Positions 1 to 8,147 of a DNA stretch of 64,000 bases are shown here, one piece after another. Made by a program: the position numbers and the translations under genes. The notes beneath the pieces are model-generated. The model searched no databases. It had not been told where the DNA came from and saw nothing but the letters and a program-made list of their open reading frames with translations. The stretch comes from Nocardioides litoris (GTDB lineage Bacteria > Actinomycetota > Actinomycetes > Propionibacteriales > Nocardioidaceae): the NCBI RefSeq assembly GCF_006346315.1, contig NZ_VDMR01000001.1:1-64000 (forward strand). Reading direction: 5' to 3'. Within the stretch, counting starts at the first letter, position 1. Every line of letters begins with the position of its first letter.

Positions 1-1008
1 ATGCCGCGTCCGATCACGTTGTTCACGGGCCAGTGGGCCGATCTGCCTTTTGAGGAGGTGTGTCGTCTGGCGTCGGGGTGGGGGTATGACGGGCTGGAGA
101 TCGCGTGCTGGGGGGATCACCTGGATCCGTGGCGTGCGGCGGAGGACGACGCGTATGTGCAGGGCAAGCTGGACGTGCTGGAGGAGCACGGGTTGAAGGT
201 GTGGGCGATCTCGAACCACTTGAAGGGTCAGGCGGTGTGTGATGACCCGATCGATGGTCGGCACCAGGCGATCTTGCCGCCGCAGGTGTGGGGTGATGGT
301 GACCCGGAGGGGGTGCGGCAGCGGGCGGCGGAGGAGATGAAGCTGACGGCTCGGACTGCGCAGCGTCTGGGGGTCGACGTGGTGGTGGGGTTCACGGGGT
401 CGGCGATCTGGAAGTACGTGGCGATGTTCCCGCCGGCGACGGAGGAGATGGTGGCGGCGGGGTATCGGGATTTCGCGGATCGGTGGAACCCGATCCTGGA
501 TGTGTTCGATGAGTGTGGGGTGCGGTTCGCCCATGAGGTGCACCCGAGCGAGATCGCGTATGACTACTGGACGACGCATGCGACGTTGGAGGCGATCGGG
601 CATCGGCCGGCGTTCGGGTTGAACTGGGACCCGAGCCATTTCGTGTGGCAGGACCTGGATCCAGTGGGGTTCATGTGGGACTTCCGGGATCGGATCTACC
701 ACGTGGACTGCAAGGACGCGAAGCGTCAGGTGGGCAACGGTCGGAATGGTCGGTTGGGGTCGCATCTGCCGTGGGCGGATCCGCGGCGGGGGTGGGACTT
801 CGTCTCGACGGGTCATGGTGATGTGCCGTGGGAGGCGTCGTTCCGGATGTTGAACACGATTGGTTATGAGGGGCCGATCTCGGTGGAGTGGGAGGACGCG
901 GGGATGGATCGGTTGGTGGGGGCTCCGGAGGCGTTGGAGTTCGTGCGTCGTCTGGCGTTCGACCCGCCCTCGGCGGCCTTCGACGCCGCCTTCTCCACCA
1001 CCAGCTGA
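1..1008 (+). CDS. Sugar phosphate isomerase/epimerase (TIM barrel), first gene of ebo-like operon
   Basis: A 335-residue xylose isomerase-like TIM barrel. Likely metal ligands sit in the usual places: HEVHPSE near residue 180, NWDPSHF near 210, HVDCKD near 234 and SVEWED near the C-terminus. Enzymes of this family move carbonyls or epimerise sugars and cyclitols; the substrate here cannot be read from sequence. The next gene, inositol-3-phosphate synthase, starts 63 bases downstream, so a role in cyclitol or sugar phosphate metabolism is inferred. Codon use is odd: up to about base 950 it prefers GGG, CGG, CGT, GTG, TTG and GAT where neighbours use GGC, CGC, GTC, CTC and GAC, then it reverts abruptly. 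The ATG is the first base of the window, so a longer upstream start cannot be excluded. Confidence 0.85.
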   Translation: MPRPITLFTGQWADLPFEEVCRLASGWGYDGLEIACWGDHLDPWRAAEDDAYVQGKLDVLEEHGLKVWAISNHLKGQAVCDDPIDGRHQAILPPQVWGDGDPEGVRQRAAEEMKLTARTAQRLGVDVVVGFTGSAIWKYVAMFPPATEEMVAAGYRDFADRWNPILDVFDECGVRFAHEVHPSEIAYDYWTTHATLEAIGHRPAFGLNWDPSHFVWQDLDPVGFMWDFRDRIYHVDCKDAKRQVGNGRNGRLGSHLPWADPRRGWDFVSTGHGDVPWEASFRMLNTIGYEGPISVEWEDAGMDRLVGAPEALEFVRRLAFDPPSAAFDAAFSTTS

Positions 1009-1071
1009 CCTGACCACCCGGCCCCCCACGCCCGACCGCACGACCGACCGACCACGAGCGAGGACGACGAC

Positions 1072-2229
1072 ATGACCAGCCAGCCGACCGGGACCGCCGC
1101 GACCAGCAGGACGGGGGTGTGGTTCGTCGGGGCGCGGGGCTCGGTGGCGACGACCGCGGTGGTCGGGGCGCTGGGGCTGCAGCACGACCTGGCGCCGACG
1201 ACGGGGCTCGTGACCGAGCTGCCCGACCTGGACCCGGCCGGCCTGCCCGACCTGGCCGGTCTGGTCTTCGGCGGCCACGACGTCGGCCACGACACCCTGG
1301 CCAAGAAGGCCGAGACCCTCGTGGCCGGCGACGTCCTGCCCAGCATGCTCGTCCGCGCCCTGCGCGACGAGCTCGACGCCGTCGACGCCGACGTGCGGGC
1401 GGGGTGGTCGGCGGGGGAGGAGCCGGTGGCGACCGCCGTCGAGCGGCTGGCCGGCGACATCCGCGCCTTCGCCGAGCGGCACGACCTCGAGCGGGTCGTC
1501 GTCGTCGACGTGGCCTCCACCCAGGCCCCGGTCGAGGACCCCGAGACCCTGACCGAGGTCGACGACCGGCTGCCGATGGGCGCGGTCTACGCCCTCGCCG
1601 CCTTCCGGGCCGGCGCGCCGTACGTCACCTTCACCCCCAGCCCCTGCCTGCGCCTGCCCGTCGTGGCCGCCGCGGCCCGCGCCGCCGGACTGCCGTACGC
1701 CGGCTGCGACGGCAAGACCGGCGAGACGCTGCTGAAGTCCGCGCTGGCCCCGATGTTCGCGATGCGCAACCTGCAGCTGCGGTCGTGGGCCTCGATCAAC
1801 CTGCTCGGCGGCGGTGACGGCGCCACCCTGGCCGACCCCGAGGCCGCCCGCAGCAAGATCGACACCAAGCGCAGCGGGCTGGACGCGATGGCCGGCTACG
1901 AGGTGCCCGGCCCGATGCACATCGACCAGGTCGAGGACCTCGGCGACTGGAAGACCGCGTGGGACCACGTGCGCTTCGACGGGTTCCTCGGCACCCGGAT
2001 GACCCTCCAGCTGACCTGGCAGGGCTGCGACTCCGCCCTGGCCGCGCCCCTGGTGCTCGACCTGGTGCGCCTGGTCGCCGCGGCGCACGCCGCCGGCCGC
2101 AGCGGCGCGCTGGGCGAGCTGGGCTTCTTCTTCAAGGACCCGGTCACCGAGGCCGGCGTCGCGGCCGAGCACCGCCTGGCCGACCAGTGGCGCGAGCTCG
2201 TCGAGTGGCGCGCCGGGCTCGACTCGTGA
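1072..2229 (+). CDS. ino1: Inositol-3-phosphate synthase
   Basis: This 385-residue protein matches the family that converts glucose 6-phosphate to 1L-myo-inositol 3-phosphate using bound NAD. Visible hallmarks are the N-terminal Rossmann stretch VWFVGARGSVATTA, GCDGKTGETLLKS, NLLGGGDGATL, SKIDTKRSGLD, a GFLGTRM...LTWQGCDS segment and GFFFKDPV near the C-terminus. Length is normal for actinobacterial enzymes. In actinobacteria inositol phosphate feeds mycothiol and phosphatidylinositol. Its place in an ebo operon, overlapping the UbiA gene by four bases, suggests a dedicated pathway instead. Cyanobacterial ebo clusters carry a dehydroquinate synthase-like cyclase (EboD) here, and this enzyme may fill that role. 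Confidence 0.92.
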   Translation: MTSQPTGTAATSRTGVWFVGARGSVATTAVVGALGLQHDLAPTTGLVTELPDLDPAGLPDLAGLVFGGHDVGHDTLAKKAETLVAGDVLPSMLVRALRDELDAVDADVRAGWSAGEEPVATAVERLAGDIRAFAERHDLERVVVVDVASTQAPVEDPETLTEVDDRLPMGAVYALAAFRAGAPYVTFTPSPCLRLPVVAAAARAAGLPYAGCDGKTGETLLKSALAPMFAMRNLQLRSWASINLLGGGDGATLADPEAARSKIDTKRSGLDAMAGYEVPGPMHIDQVEDLGDWKTAWDHVRFDGFLGTRMTLQLTWQGCDSALAAPLVLDLVRLVAAAHAAGRSGALGELGFFFKDPVTEAGVAAEHRLADQWRELVEWRAGLDS

Positions 2230-3113
2230 GCACTGCCCGCACCACCGCCCGCAACGTCGCCGAGCTCGTCCGGCTGCCCGCCGCCCTCACCGTCCCCGGT
2301 GACGTCTGGGCCGGCGCGGCCTGGGCCGGCGCCGGTGCGGGGGCCGGACCCGCGATGCCCGTGGGCTCGGTGCTCCTCTACTGGTCCGGCATGGCCCTCA
2401 ACGACTGGGCCGACCGCGAGGTCGACGCCGTCGAGCGCCCCGAGCGGGTCATCCCCTCGGGCCGGATGAGCGCCGGCACCGCCCTGGCCGTGGCGGGCGG
2501 TCTCGGCGCCGCCGGCGTCGCGGTCACCGCGGCCGCCGGGGGACGGTCGGCGCTCAAGGTCAGCGTCCCGCTCGCGCTGCTCGTGGCGGCGTACGACGTG
2601 GTCGCCAAGGACTCCGTCGCCGGACCGGTCGTGATGGCCTCGACCCGCGGGCTCGACGTGCTGCTCGGCGCCGCCGCGGCGCCGGGCGCCGCCGCGCTCC
2701 CGGCGGTGGCCACCGCGACCCACACCGTCGGGGTCACCCTGCTCAGCCGCGGCGAGGTGCACGGCGCCCGCCCGGCCGCGGCGTGGGCCGCCGTCGCGGC
2801 CACCGCCACCGCCACCGGCCTCGTCGTGGCCAGCGCCCTGCGCGGCGACGGGTCCGAGGTGCCCACCGCGCACCGCGTCGCCGCGGTCGGGTTCGCCGCG
2901 GCGTACGCCGCCAAGGTCGGTGGCGCCCAGGCCCGCGCGGCCCAGCAGCCCGACGCGGGCGAGGTCCGCAAGGCCACCGGTGCCGGCATCGGCGGGCTCA
3001 CCCTGCTCCAGGCGGCCTGGCTGGCCGCTCGCGGCCGCCTCGGCACCGCGGCCGTCGTCGCGGGCGCCGGGCCCCTGCTCAAGCGCGCGGCGGGGAAGGT
3101 CAGCCCCACGTGA
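2226..3113 (+). CDS. eboC: UbiA-family prenyltransferase (EboC-like, SCO3242-type)
   Basis: A 295-residue integral membrane prenyltransferase. The first Asp-rich motif reads NDWADREVD near residue 58 and is followed by ERPERVIPSG, which is typical of UbiA enzymes. The second region, YDVVAKD, is near residue 123. Hydrophobic Ala/Val-rich helices fill the rest. It should transfer a polyprenyl group from polyprenyl diphosphate to an acceptor at the membrane; the acceptor is unknown. The GTG start overlaps the stop of the preceding gene (GTGA), so translation is probably coupled to inositol phosphate synthase. A polyprenyl diphosphate synthase at the operon's end probably supplies the donor. EboC of the scytonemin ebo cluster belongs to the same superfamily. 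Confidence 0.87.
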   Translation: MSTARTTARNVAELVRLPAALTVPGDVWAGAAWAGAGAGAGPAMPVGSVLLYWSGMALNDWADREVDAVERPERVIPSGRMSAGTALAVAGGLGAAGVAVTAAAGGRSALKVSVPLALLVAAYDVVAKDSVAGPVVMASTRGLDVLLGAAAAPGAAALPAVATATHTVGVTLLSRGEVHGARPAAAWAAVAATATATGLVVASALRGDGSEVPTAHRVAAVGFAAAYAAKVGGAQARAAQQPDAGEVRKATGAGIGGLTLLQAAWLAARGRLGTAAVVAGAGPLLKRAAGKVSPT

Positions 3114-4024
3114 GCGGTTCCGCCCTGCGCCTCGGCTACGGCCTCAACGGGTTCGCCGGCCACCGGCTGGCCGACGCGTGCGCCGTGGTCTCCCACCTCG
3201 GCTACGAGGGCGTCGGGCTGACCCTCGACCAGCCCCACCTCGACCCGTACGCCCACCTGCCGGCCGAGATCGAGCACGCCCGCCGCTGCCTGTCCCGCCA
3301 CGGCCTCGCCTCGGTCGTGGAGACCGGGTCGCGCTACGTGCTCGACCCGTTCCGCAAGCACGAGCCGACCCTGGTCAGCGACGAGGGCCGCGAGCGCCGC
3401 ACCGACCTGCTCCAGCGCGCGGTGCGGGTGGCCCACGAGCTGGGCTCGGAGGCCATGTCGTGCTGGTCGGGCACCGCCCCCGAGGGCGTCGGCGCGGCCG
3501 TGCTGTGGCGCCGGGTCGTCGACGGCCTCGGCCCCGTGCTCGACGACGCCCACGAGCTCGGCGTGACGGTGTGCGTCGAGCCCGAGCCCGGCATGTTCCT
3601 GGCTACCCTCGACGACGTCCTCGCCCTGCGCGAGCGGCTCGGCTCGCCCGAGCACCTGCGGGTCACCCTCGACCTCGGCCACCTGGTCTGCAACGAGCCC
3701 CGCACCCCGGGCGAGACCGTGCACCTCGCCGGCCCGCTGCTGGGCAACGTGCAGGTCGACGACATGGTCCGCGACGTGCACGAGCACCTCGAGCTCGGCA
3801 CCGGCGAGCTCGACCTCGACGACGTGCTGGGCGCGCTCCTCGCCACCGGGTACGCCGGCCTCGCCTGCGTCGAGCTGCCCCGCCACTCCCACGCCGCGCC
3901 CGCCGTGGCCGCCTCGACTATGGCCGCGCTGCGCGCCTCGCTCGACCGTCTCGGGTCGGTCGAGCAGCCCTCCCCACCCTCCCCGCCCGCTCCCCACCAG
4001 CACCCGAAGGAGGCGGTCCGGTGA
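3110..4024 (+). CDS. Sugar phosphate isomerase/epimerase (second TIM barrel of the operon)
   Basis: A 304-residue xylose isomerase-like TIM barrel with VEPEPGM, TLDLGHLVC, VQVDDM and CVELPRHSH segments that probably carry the metal-binding Glu, Asp and His. It differs from the first TIM barrel at base 1 and resembles EboE later in the operon in the order of these motifs. The GTG start overlaps the UbiA stop by four bases and its own stop overlaps the EboA start in the same way. The C-terminal tail (Ser/Pro-rich, ending HPKEAVR) is low complexity and doubles as the ribosome-binding region for eboA. The exact reaction is unknown; isomerisation of a sugar or cyclitol intermediate is inferred. 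Confidence 0.85.
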   Translation: MSGSALRLGYGLNGFAGHRLADACAVVSHLGYEGVGLTLDQPHLDPYAHLPAEIEHARRCLSRHGLASVVETGSRYVLDPFRKHEPTLVSDEGRERRTDLLQRAVRVAHELGSEAMSCWSGTAPEGVGAAVLWRRVVDGLGPVLDDAHELGVTVCVEPEPGMFLATLDDVLALRERLGSPEHLRVTLDLGHLVCNEPRTPGETVHLAGPLLGNVQVDDMVRDVHEHLELGTGELDLDDVLGALLATGYAGLACVELPRHSHAAPAVAASTMAALRASLDRLGSVEQPSPPSPPAPHQHPKEAVR

Positions 4025-4668
4025 CGACCGTCCGCCCGCTCGTCCCGTCCGCCGACCTCCGCACGGTGCTCGGCCCCGAGGGTGCCGCCACCCTCGACGA
4101 GATGGCCGCCACCCTGCGGGCCACCCCGGCCAGCATCGACCGGCTCTTCCCGGCCGCGGCGCGGCGTACGGCCCGGGGGCCGCTGGCCGGCACCGCCCAC
4201 CGCATCGAGGACGCCGTGCGGGTCGAGCTCGTCGGCGCTGTCGCCTCGGTGCGCGGCCCGGCCGACCTGGCCGAGGAGCTGCGCCTGCTCTACCGCTACG
4301 GCGACGCCGACGAGAAGCGCGCCGTGCTGCTCGCCCTCGGGGGCATCGACGACGTCGCGGTCGACGCGCGCGACCTGCTGCTCGACGCGCTGCGCACCAA
4401 CGACGTGCGCCTCGTCGCCGCGGCCATGGGTCCGCACGCCCGTCGCCTCTCGGCCCACGACTGGCGCCACGGCGTCCTGAAGTGCATCTTCACCGGCGTC
4501 CCGCTCGCCGAGGTCGCCGACCTCGACACCCGCGCCGACGACGAGCTGCGCGCCATGGTCCGCCGCTTCGCCGACGAGCGCGAGGCCGCGGGCCGGCCCG
4601 TGCCCGACGACGCGGCCGCCCTGCTGACCCCCCGTGCCGAGACGACCACCGCTCCAGAGAAGGCTTGA
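4021..4668 (+). CDS. eboA: EboA-domain protein
   Basis: A 215-residue, mostly helical protein. The diagnostic EboA segment is LRTNDVRLVAAAMGPHARR followed by HDWRHGVLKCIFTGVPL. EboA has no assigned biochemical function; in cyanobacteria the ebo cluster is linked to export of the scytonemin monomer to the periplasm. Here it lies between a TIM-barrel isomerase (4-base overlap) and a TatD-type hydrolase (3-base gap), which makes the ebo assignment firm. The first third, rich in Ala and Thr, shows no recognisable motif. No signal peptide is seen, so it is probably cytosolic. Confidence 0.88.
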   Translation: MTTVRPLVPSADLRTVLGPEGAATLDEMAATLRATPASIDRLFPAAARRTARGPLAGTAHRIEDAVRVELVGAVASVRGPADLAEELRLLYRYGDADEKRAVLLALGGIDDVAVDARDLLLDALRTNDVRLVAAAMGPHARRLSAHDWRHGVLKCIFTGVPLAEVADLDTRADDELRAMVRRFADEREAAGRPVPDDAAALLTPRAETTTAPEKA

Positions 4669-4671
4669 CCC

Positions 4672-5565
4672 ATGCGCATCTTCGACCCGCACATCCACAT
4701 GACCTCGCGGACCACCGACGACTACGAGCGGATGCACGAGGCGGGGGTGCGCGCGCTGGTCGAGCCGGCGTTCTGGCTGGGGCAGCCGCGCACCAACGTG
4801 GGGTCCTTCACCGACTACTTCGACGGGCTCGTCGGCTGGGAGCGGTTCCGGGCCGGCCAGTTCGGCATCGCCCACCACTGCACGATCGCGCTCAACCCCA
4901 AGGAGGCCAACGACCCGCGGTGCACCCCGGTGCTCGACGTGCTCCCGCGCTACCTGGCCAAGGACGGCGTGGTCGCGGTCGGCGAGATCGGGTTCGACTC
5001 GATGACCGAGGCCGAGACCGACGCGTTCCGCCGCCAGCTCGAGCTGGCCGTGGAGTTCGAGCTGCCGGCGATGGTGCACACCCCGCACCGCGACAAGGAG
5101 GGTGGCACCCGCCTGACCCTCGACCTGGTGGAGGCCTCCGGCATCGCGCCCGGCATGGTCGTGGTCGACCACCTCAACGAGCTCACCGTCGGCCCCGTCG
5201 ACGAGGCCGGCTGCTGGATGGGCTTCTCCATCTACCCCGACACCAAGATGGACCCGCACCGGATGGTGGCGATCCTGCAGCAGCGCGGCCTGGACCGGGT
5301 GCTGGTCAACTCCGCCGCCGACTGGGGCCGCAGCGACCCGCTGCTGACCCTGCGCACGGGCGAGGCGATGCTCGCCGCCGGCTTCAGCGACGACGACGTC
5401 GACCGCGTGCTGTGGCGCAACCCGGTCGAGTTCTACGGCCAGAGCGGCCGGCTGATGCTCCCGGGCGACCCCGACGACCTCGACGGCGCGGTCGACGAGG
5501 TCGACGAGTCCGCGACCTTCGAGGGCAACTCGATCCTCCGCGGCGCCCGCGTCCAGGCCTCCTGA
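4672..5565 (+). CDS. eboB: TatD-type metal-dependent hydrolase (EboB)
   Basis: A 297-residue amidohydrolase-fold protein. The metal site is visible in order: HIH in FDPHIHMTSR at the N-terminus, the Glu of GEIGFD, the His of MVHTPHRD, the His of VVDHLNE and the Asp of NSAADWG. TatD relatives are nucleases or general phosphoester/ester hydrolases, but the ebo subgroup is thought to act on small-molecule intermediates. An AGAGAAGG ribosome-binding site precedes the ATG. Its stop TGA overlaps the ATG of eboE by one base (TGATG). The final 35 residues are acidic and probably disordered. Confidence 0.88.
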   Translation: MRIFDPHIHMTSRTTDDYERMHEAGVRALVEPAFWLGQPRTNVGSFTDYFDGLVGWERFRAGQFGIAHHCTIALNPKEANDPRCTPVLDVLPRYLAKDGVVAVGEIGFDSMTEAETDAFRRQLELAVEFELPAMVHTPHRDKEGGTRLTLDLVEASGIAPGMVVVDHLNELTVGPVDEAGCWMGFSIYPDTKMDPHRMVAILQQRGLDRVLVNSAADWGRSDPLLTLRTGEAMLAAGFSDDDVDRVLWRNPVEFYGQSGRLMLPGDPDDLDGAVDEVDESATFEGNSILRGARVQAS

Positions 5566-6743
5566 TGCGGCTGCGCCACCCCGACGGCACCGTGGTCCAC
5601 CTCGGCTACGGCACCAACGTGCTGCCCGCCGAGGACGTCGACGGCCTCGTCGCGCAGTCCGTCGAGGTCGGCGCCCGCATCCGCCGCTCGCTCGGCACGA
5701 CGGGGTCGGTCGGGCTGGGCCTCTGGCTGCCCGCCGACGCGGCCCACCGCCTCGCCGCCGACCCCGCCGGCGTGCGCGAGGTGCGCGCCCGGCTGGCCGA
5801 CGAGGGCGTCGAGATCGTCACCGTCAACGCCTTCCCGTACGCCGCCTTCCAGGGCGCGGTGGTCAAGCACGCCGTCTACCACCCGACCTGGGCCCAGCGG
5901 GAGCGGCTCGACTACACCCTCGCCGCCGCGGGGGTGCTGGCCGGGCTGCTGCCCGACGACGTGGTGGCCGACGGGCACGGATCGATCTCCACCCTGCCGC
6001 TCGCGTGGCAGGCGCCGTGGTCCGCCGACGACCAGGACATCGCCGAGGCCATGCTGGCCGAGCTGGCCGACGGCCTGGCGAAGGTCGAGGCCGACACCGG
6101 TCGCCGCATCGTGGTCGGCGTCGAGCCCGAGCCCGGGTGCGTCGTCGAGACCGTCGAGCAGGCCGTGGACCGGCTCGCCGCCGTCGACCGCGACCGCATC
6201 GGCGTCTGCCTCGACCTGTGCCACCTCGCCGTCGGGTTCGACGACGCCGACCGGGCCGTCGCGCTGCTCGACGACGCCGGGCTGCGGGTCGTCAAGGCCC
6301 AGCCCGCCGCCGCGCTGGTCGTCGATGACCCGGCCGACCCGGCCACGCGCGCCGTGCTGGCGTCGTACGCCGAGGACCGCTTCCTGCACCAGGTGCGCAC
6401 GCCCCAGGGCGCCGGCGTCGCCGCGCGCGACGACCTGCCCGAGGCCCTCGACGGCGACGAACCGCTGGCCACCGAACGGCCGTGGCGGGTGCACTTCCAC
6501 GTGCCCGTGCACGCCGACCCGCAGGCCCCGCTGCGCACCGCCCGCGACGACCTGCGCGCCTCGCTCGCCGCGCTCCTCGGCGGTCCGGCGGCCAGGGTCG
6601 CGCACCTGGAGGTCGAGACCTACACCTGGTCGGTGCTGCCCGGCGGCGGCCCGTCCGACGTCGACGAGCTCGCGGCGGGCCTCGCCGCCGAGCTCGCCTT
6701 CGTGCACGCCGAGCTCGTCGCGCTCGGCCTCACCCCGCTCTGA
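5565..6743 (+). CDS. eboE: EboE-type TIM-barrel protein (metabolite traffic protein)
   Basis: This 392-residue protein has a xylose isomerase-like barrel with a longer C-terminal region than the two other isomerases in the operon. Likely metal or active-site segments are VEPEPGCVVE, CLDLCHLAV, RVVKAQ, RVHFHVPVH and HLEVETYTW. This set and the length fit EboE of ebo clusters. The reaction is not established. It is translationally coupled to eboB by a one-base overlap and followed 27 bases later by the phosphatase gene, which has a GGAGGA ribosome-binding site. With this gene the operon contains three related barrels, enough for successive isomerisation steps on one sugar-derived intermediate. 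Confidence 0.87.
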   Translation: MRLRHPDGTVVHLGYGTNVLPAEDVDGLVAQSVEVGARIRRSLGTTGSVGLGLWLPADAAHRLAADPAGVREVRARLADEGVEIVTVNAFPYAAFQGAVVKHAVYHPTWAQRERLDYTLAAAGVLAGLLPDDVVADGHGSISTLPLAWQAPWSADDQDIAEAMLAELADGLAKVEADTGRRIVVGVEPEPGCVVETVEQAVDRLAAVDRDRIGVCLDLCHLAVGFDDADRAVALLDDAGLRVVKAQPAAALVVDDPADPATRAVLASYAEDRFLHQVRTPQGAGVAARDDLPEALDGDEPLATERPWRVHFHVPVHADPQAPLRTARDDLRASLAALLGGPAARVAHLEVETYTWSVLPGGGPSDVDELAAGLAAELAFVHAELVALGLTPL

Positions 6744-6770
6744 CCCGTCCGCCCGCACCCGGAGGAACCC

Positions 6771-8147
6771 ATGGACAAGCTGCTCGTGGTCGACGTCGTC
6801 GGCCTCACCCCCGACCTGCTGCAGCACATGCCGCGGCTGCAGCGGTTCGCCGAGGCGGGCTCGCAGGCGGTGCTCGAGACCGTGCTGCCCGCGGTGACCT
6901 GCAGCGTGCAGTCGACGCTGCTGACCGGCCTGCCGCCCGCCGAGCACGGCATCGTCGGCAACGGGTGGTACTTCCGTGACCTGGGCGAGGTCTTCCTGTG
7001 GCGCCAGCACAACAAGCTGGTGCAGGGGGAGAAGGTCTGGGAGACCGTGCGCCGCGAGGCGCCCGGCTACACCGTGGCCAACGTCTGCTGGTGGTACGCG
7101 ATGGGCGCCACCACCGACTGGACTGTCACCCCCCGCCCCATCTACTACGCCGACGGCAAGAAGGCGCCCGACGCCTACACCCGCCCGCCCGAGCTGCACG
7201 ACGAGCTGGTCGACGAGCTGGGCGAGTTCCCGCTCTTCCAGTACTGGGGGCCGACAGCCTCCATCAAGTCCTCGGAGTGGATCGTCGGCGCCGCACGACG
7301 GCTGATGCCGCGCGCCGACCTGACGCTGGCCTACCTGCCCCACCTCGACTACGACCTGCAGCGCTTTGGCCCCGACGCGCCCGAGGCCGCCGCCGCGGCC
7401 CGCGAGGTCGACGCCGCGCTCGCCCCGCTCCTCGACGACGCCGAGCGCCTCGGCGCCCGGGTGGTCGTGCTGTCGGAGTACGGCATCACCGCCGCCGACA
7501 CCCCCGTCGACGTCAACCGCATGCTGCGCTCGGAGGGCCTGCTCGAGGTCTACACCCAGGACGGCATGGAGTACCTCGACCCCTGGACCTCGCGTGCCTT
7601 CGCCGTCGCCGACCACCAGGTCGCCCACGTGTACGTCGACGACCCGGCCGACCTCGAGCGCGTCCGGGCCCTGTGCGCCGCGCTGCCCGGCGTCGCCGAG
7701 GTGCTCGACCGCGCCGGCCAGGCGGCGTACGGGCTGGACCACGAGCGGGCCGGCGAGCTGGTGCTGGTGGCCGACCCGACCGCGTGGTTCACCTACTACT
7801 ACTGGGACGACGACGACCGTGCGCCCGACTTCGCCCGCGGCGTCGAGATCCACCGCAAGCCCGGCTACGACCCGGCCGAGCTGTTCCTCGACCCCGAGGA
7901 CAAGCTGGTCAAGGCCAAGGCGGCGCTGACCCTGGCGAGGAAGTTCGCCGGCCTGCGCTACGCGATGAAGGTCGTGCCGCTCGACCCCGCGCCCGTGCGC
8001 GGCACCCACGGCCGGCTGCCGGCCCGCGACCAGGACGCCCCGGTGGTGCTGTGCGACCAGCCCGGCGTGCTCGGCGACCGGATCGCCGCCACCGACGTGC
8101 GCGACCTGCTGCTGCGGCTGGTCGGCGTGGGAGCACAGGTGTCGTAG
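6771..8147 (+). CDS. eboF: Alkaline phosphatase-superfamily nucleotide pyrophosphatase/phosphodiesterase (EboF-like)
   Basis: A 458-residue member of the alkaline phosphatase/NPP superfamily. The first metal Asp lies in VVDVVG near residue 8, the nucleophile Thr is in PAVTCSVQSTLLTG, the second Asp is in YLPHLDYDLQRFG and the distal His is in VADHQVAH. Where many NPP and PhnA-type enzymes have an SDHG metal motif, this protein has SEYGI, so one metal ligand differs. The product may hydrolyse a phosphodiester, pyrophosphate or phosphomonoester in the ebo pathway. No signal peptide is visible, so it probably works in the cytosol. The TAG stop overlaps the GTG of the polyprenyl synthase by one base. 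Confidence 0.85.
   Translation: MDKLLVVDVVGLTPDLLQHMPRLQRFAEAGSQAVLETVLPAVTCSVQSTLLTGLPPAEHGIVGNGWYFRDLGEVFLWRQHNKLVQGEKVWETVRREAPGYTVANVCWWYAMGATTDWTVTPRPIYYADGKKAPDAYTRPPELHDELVDELGEFPLFQYWGPTASIKSSEWIVGAARRLMPRADLTLAYLPHLDYDLQRFGPDAPEAAAAAREVDAALAPLLDDAERLGARVVVLSEYGITAADTPVDVNRMLRSEGLLEVYTQDGMEYLDPWTSRAFAVADHQVAHVYVDDPADLERVRALCAALPGVAEVLDRAGQAAYGLDHERAGELVLVADPTAWFTYYYWDDDDRAPDFARGVEIHRKPGYDPAELFLDPEDKLVKAKAALTLARKFAGLRYAMKVVPLDPAPVRGTHGRLPARDQDAPVVLCDQPGVLGDRIAATDVRDLLLRLVGVGAQVS

Noticed and set aside
4482..6743. Long plus-strand frame merging eboB and eboE
   Set aside because: Its first part is a shifted reading of eboB; only the in-frame part from 5565, EboE, is real.
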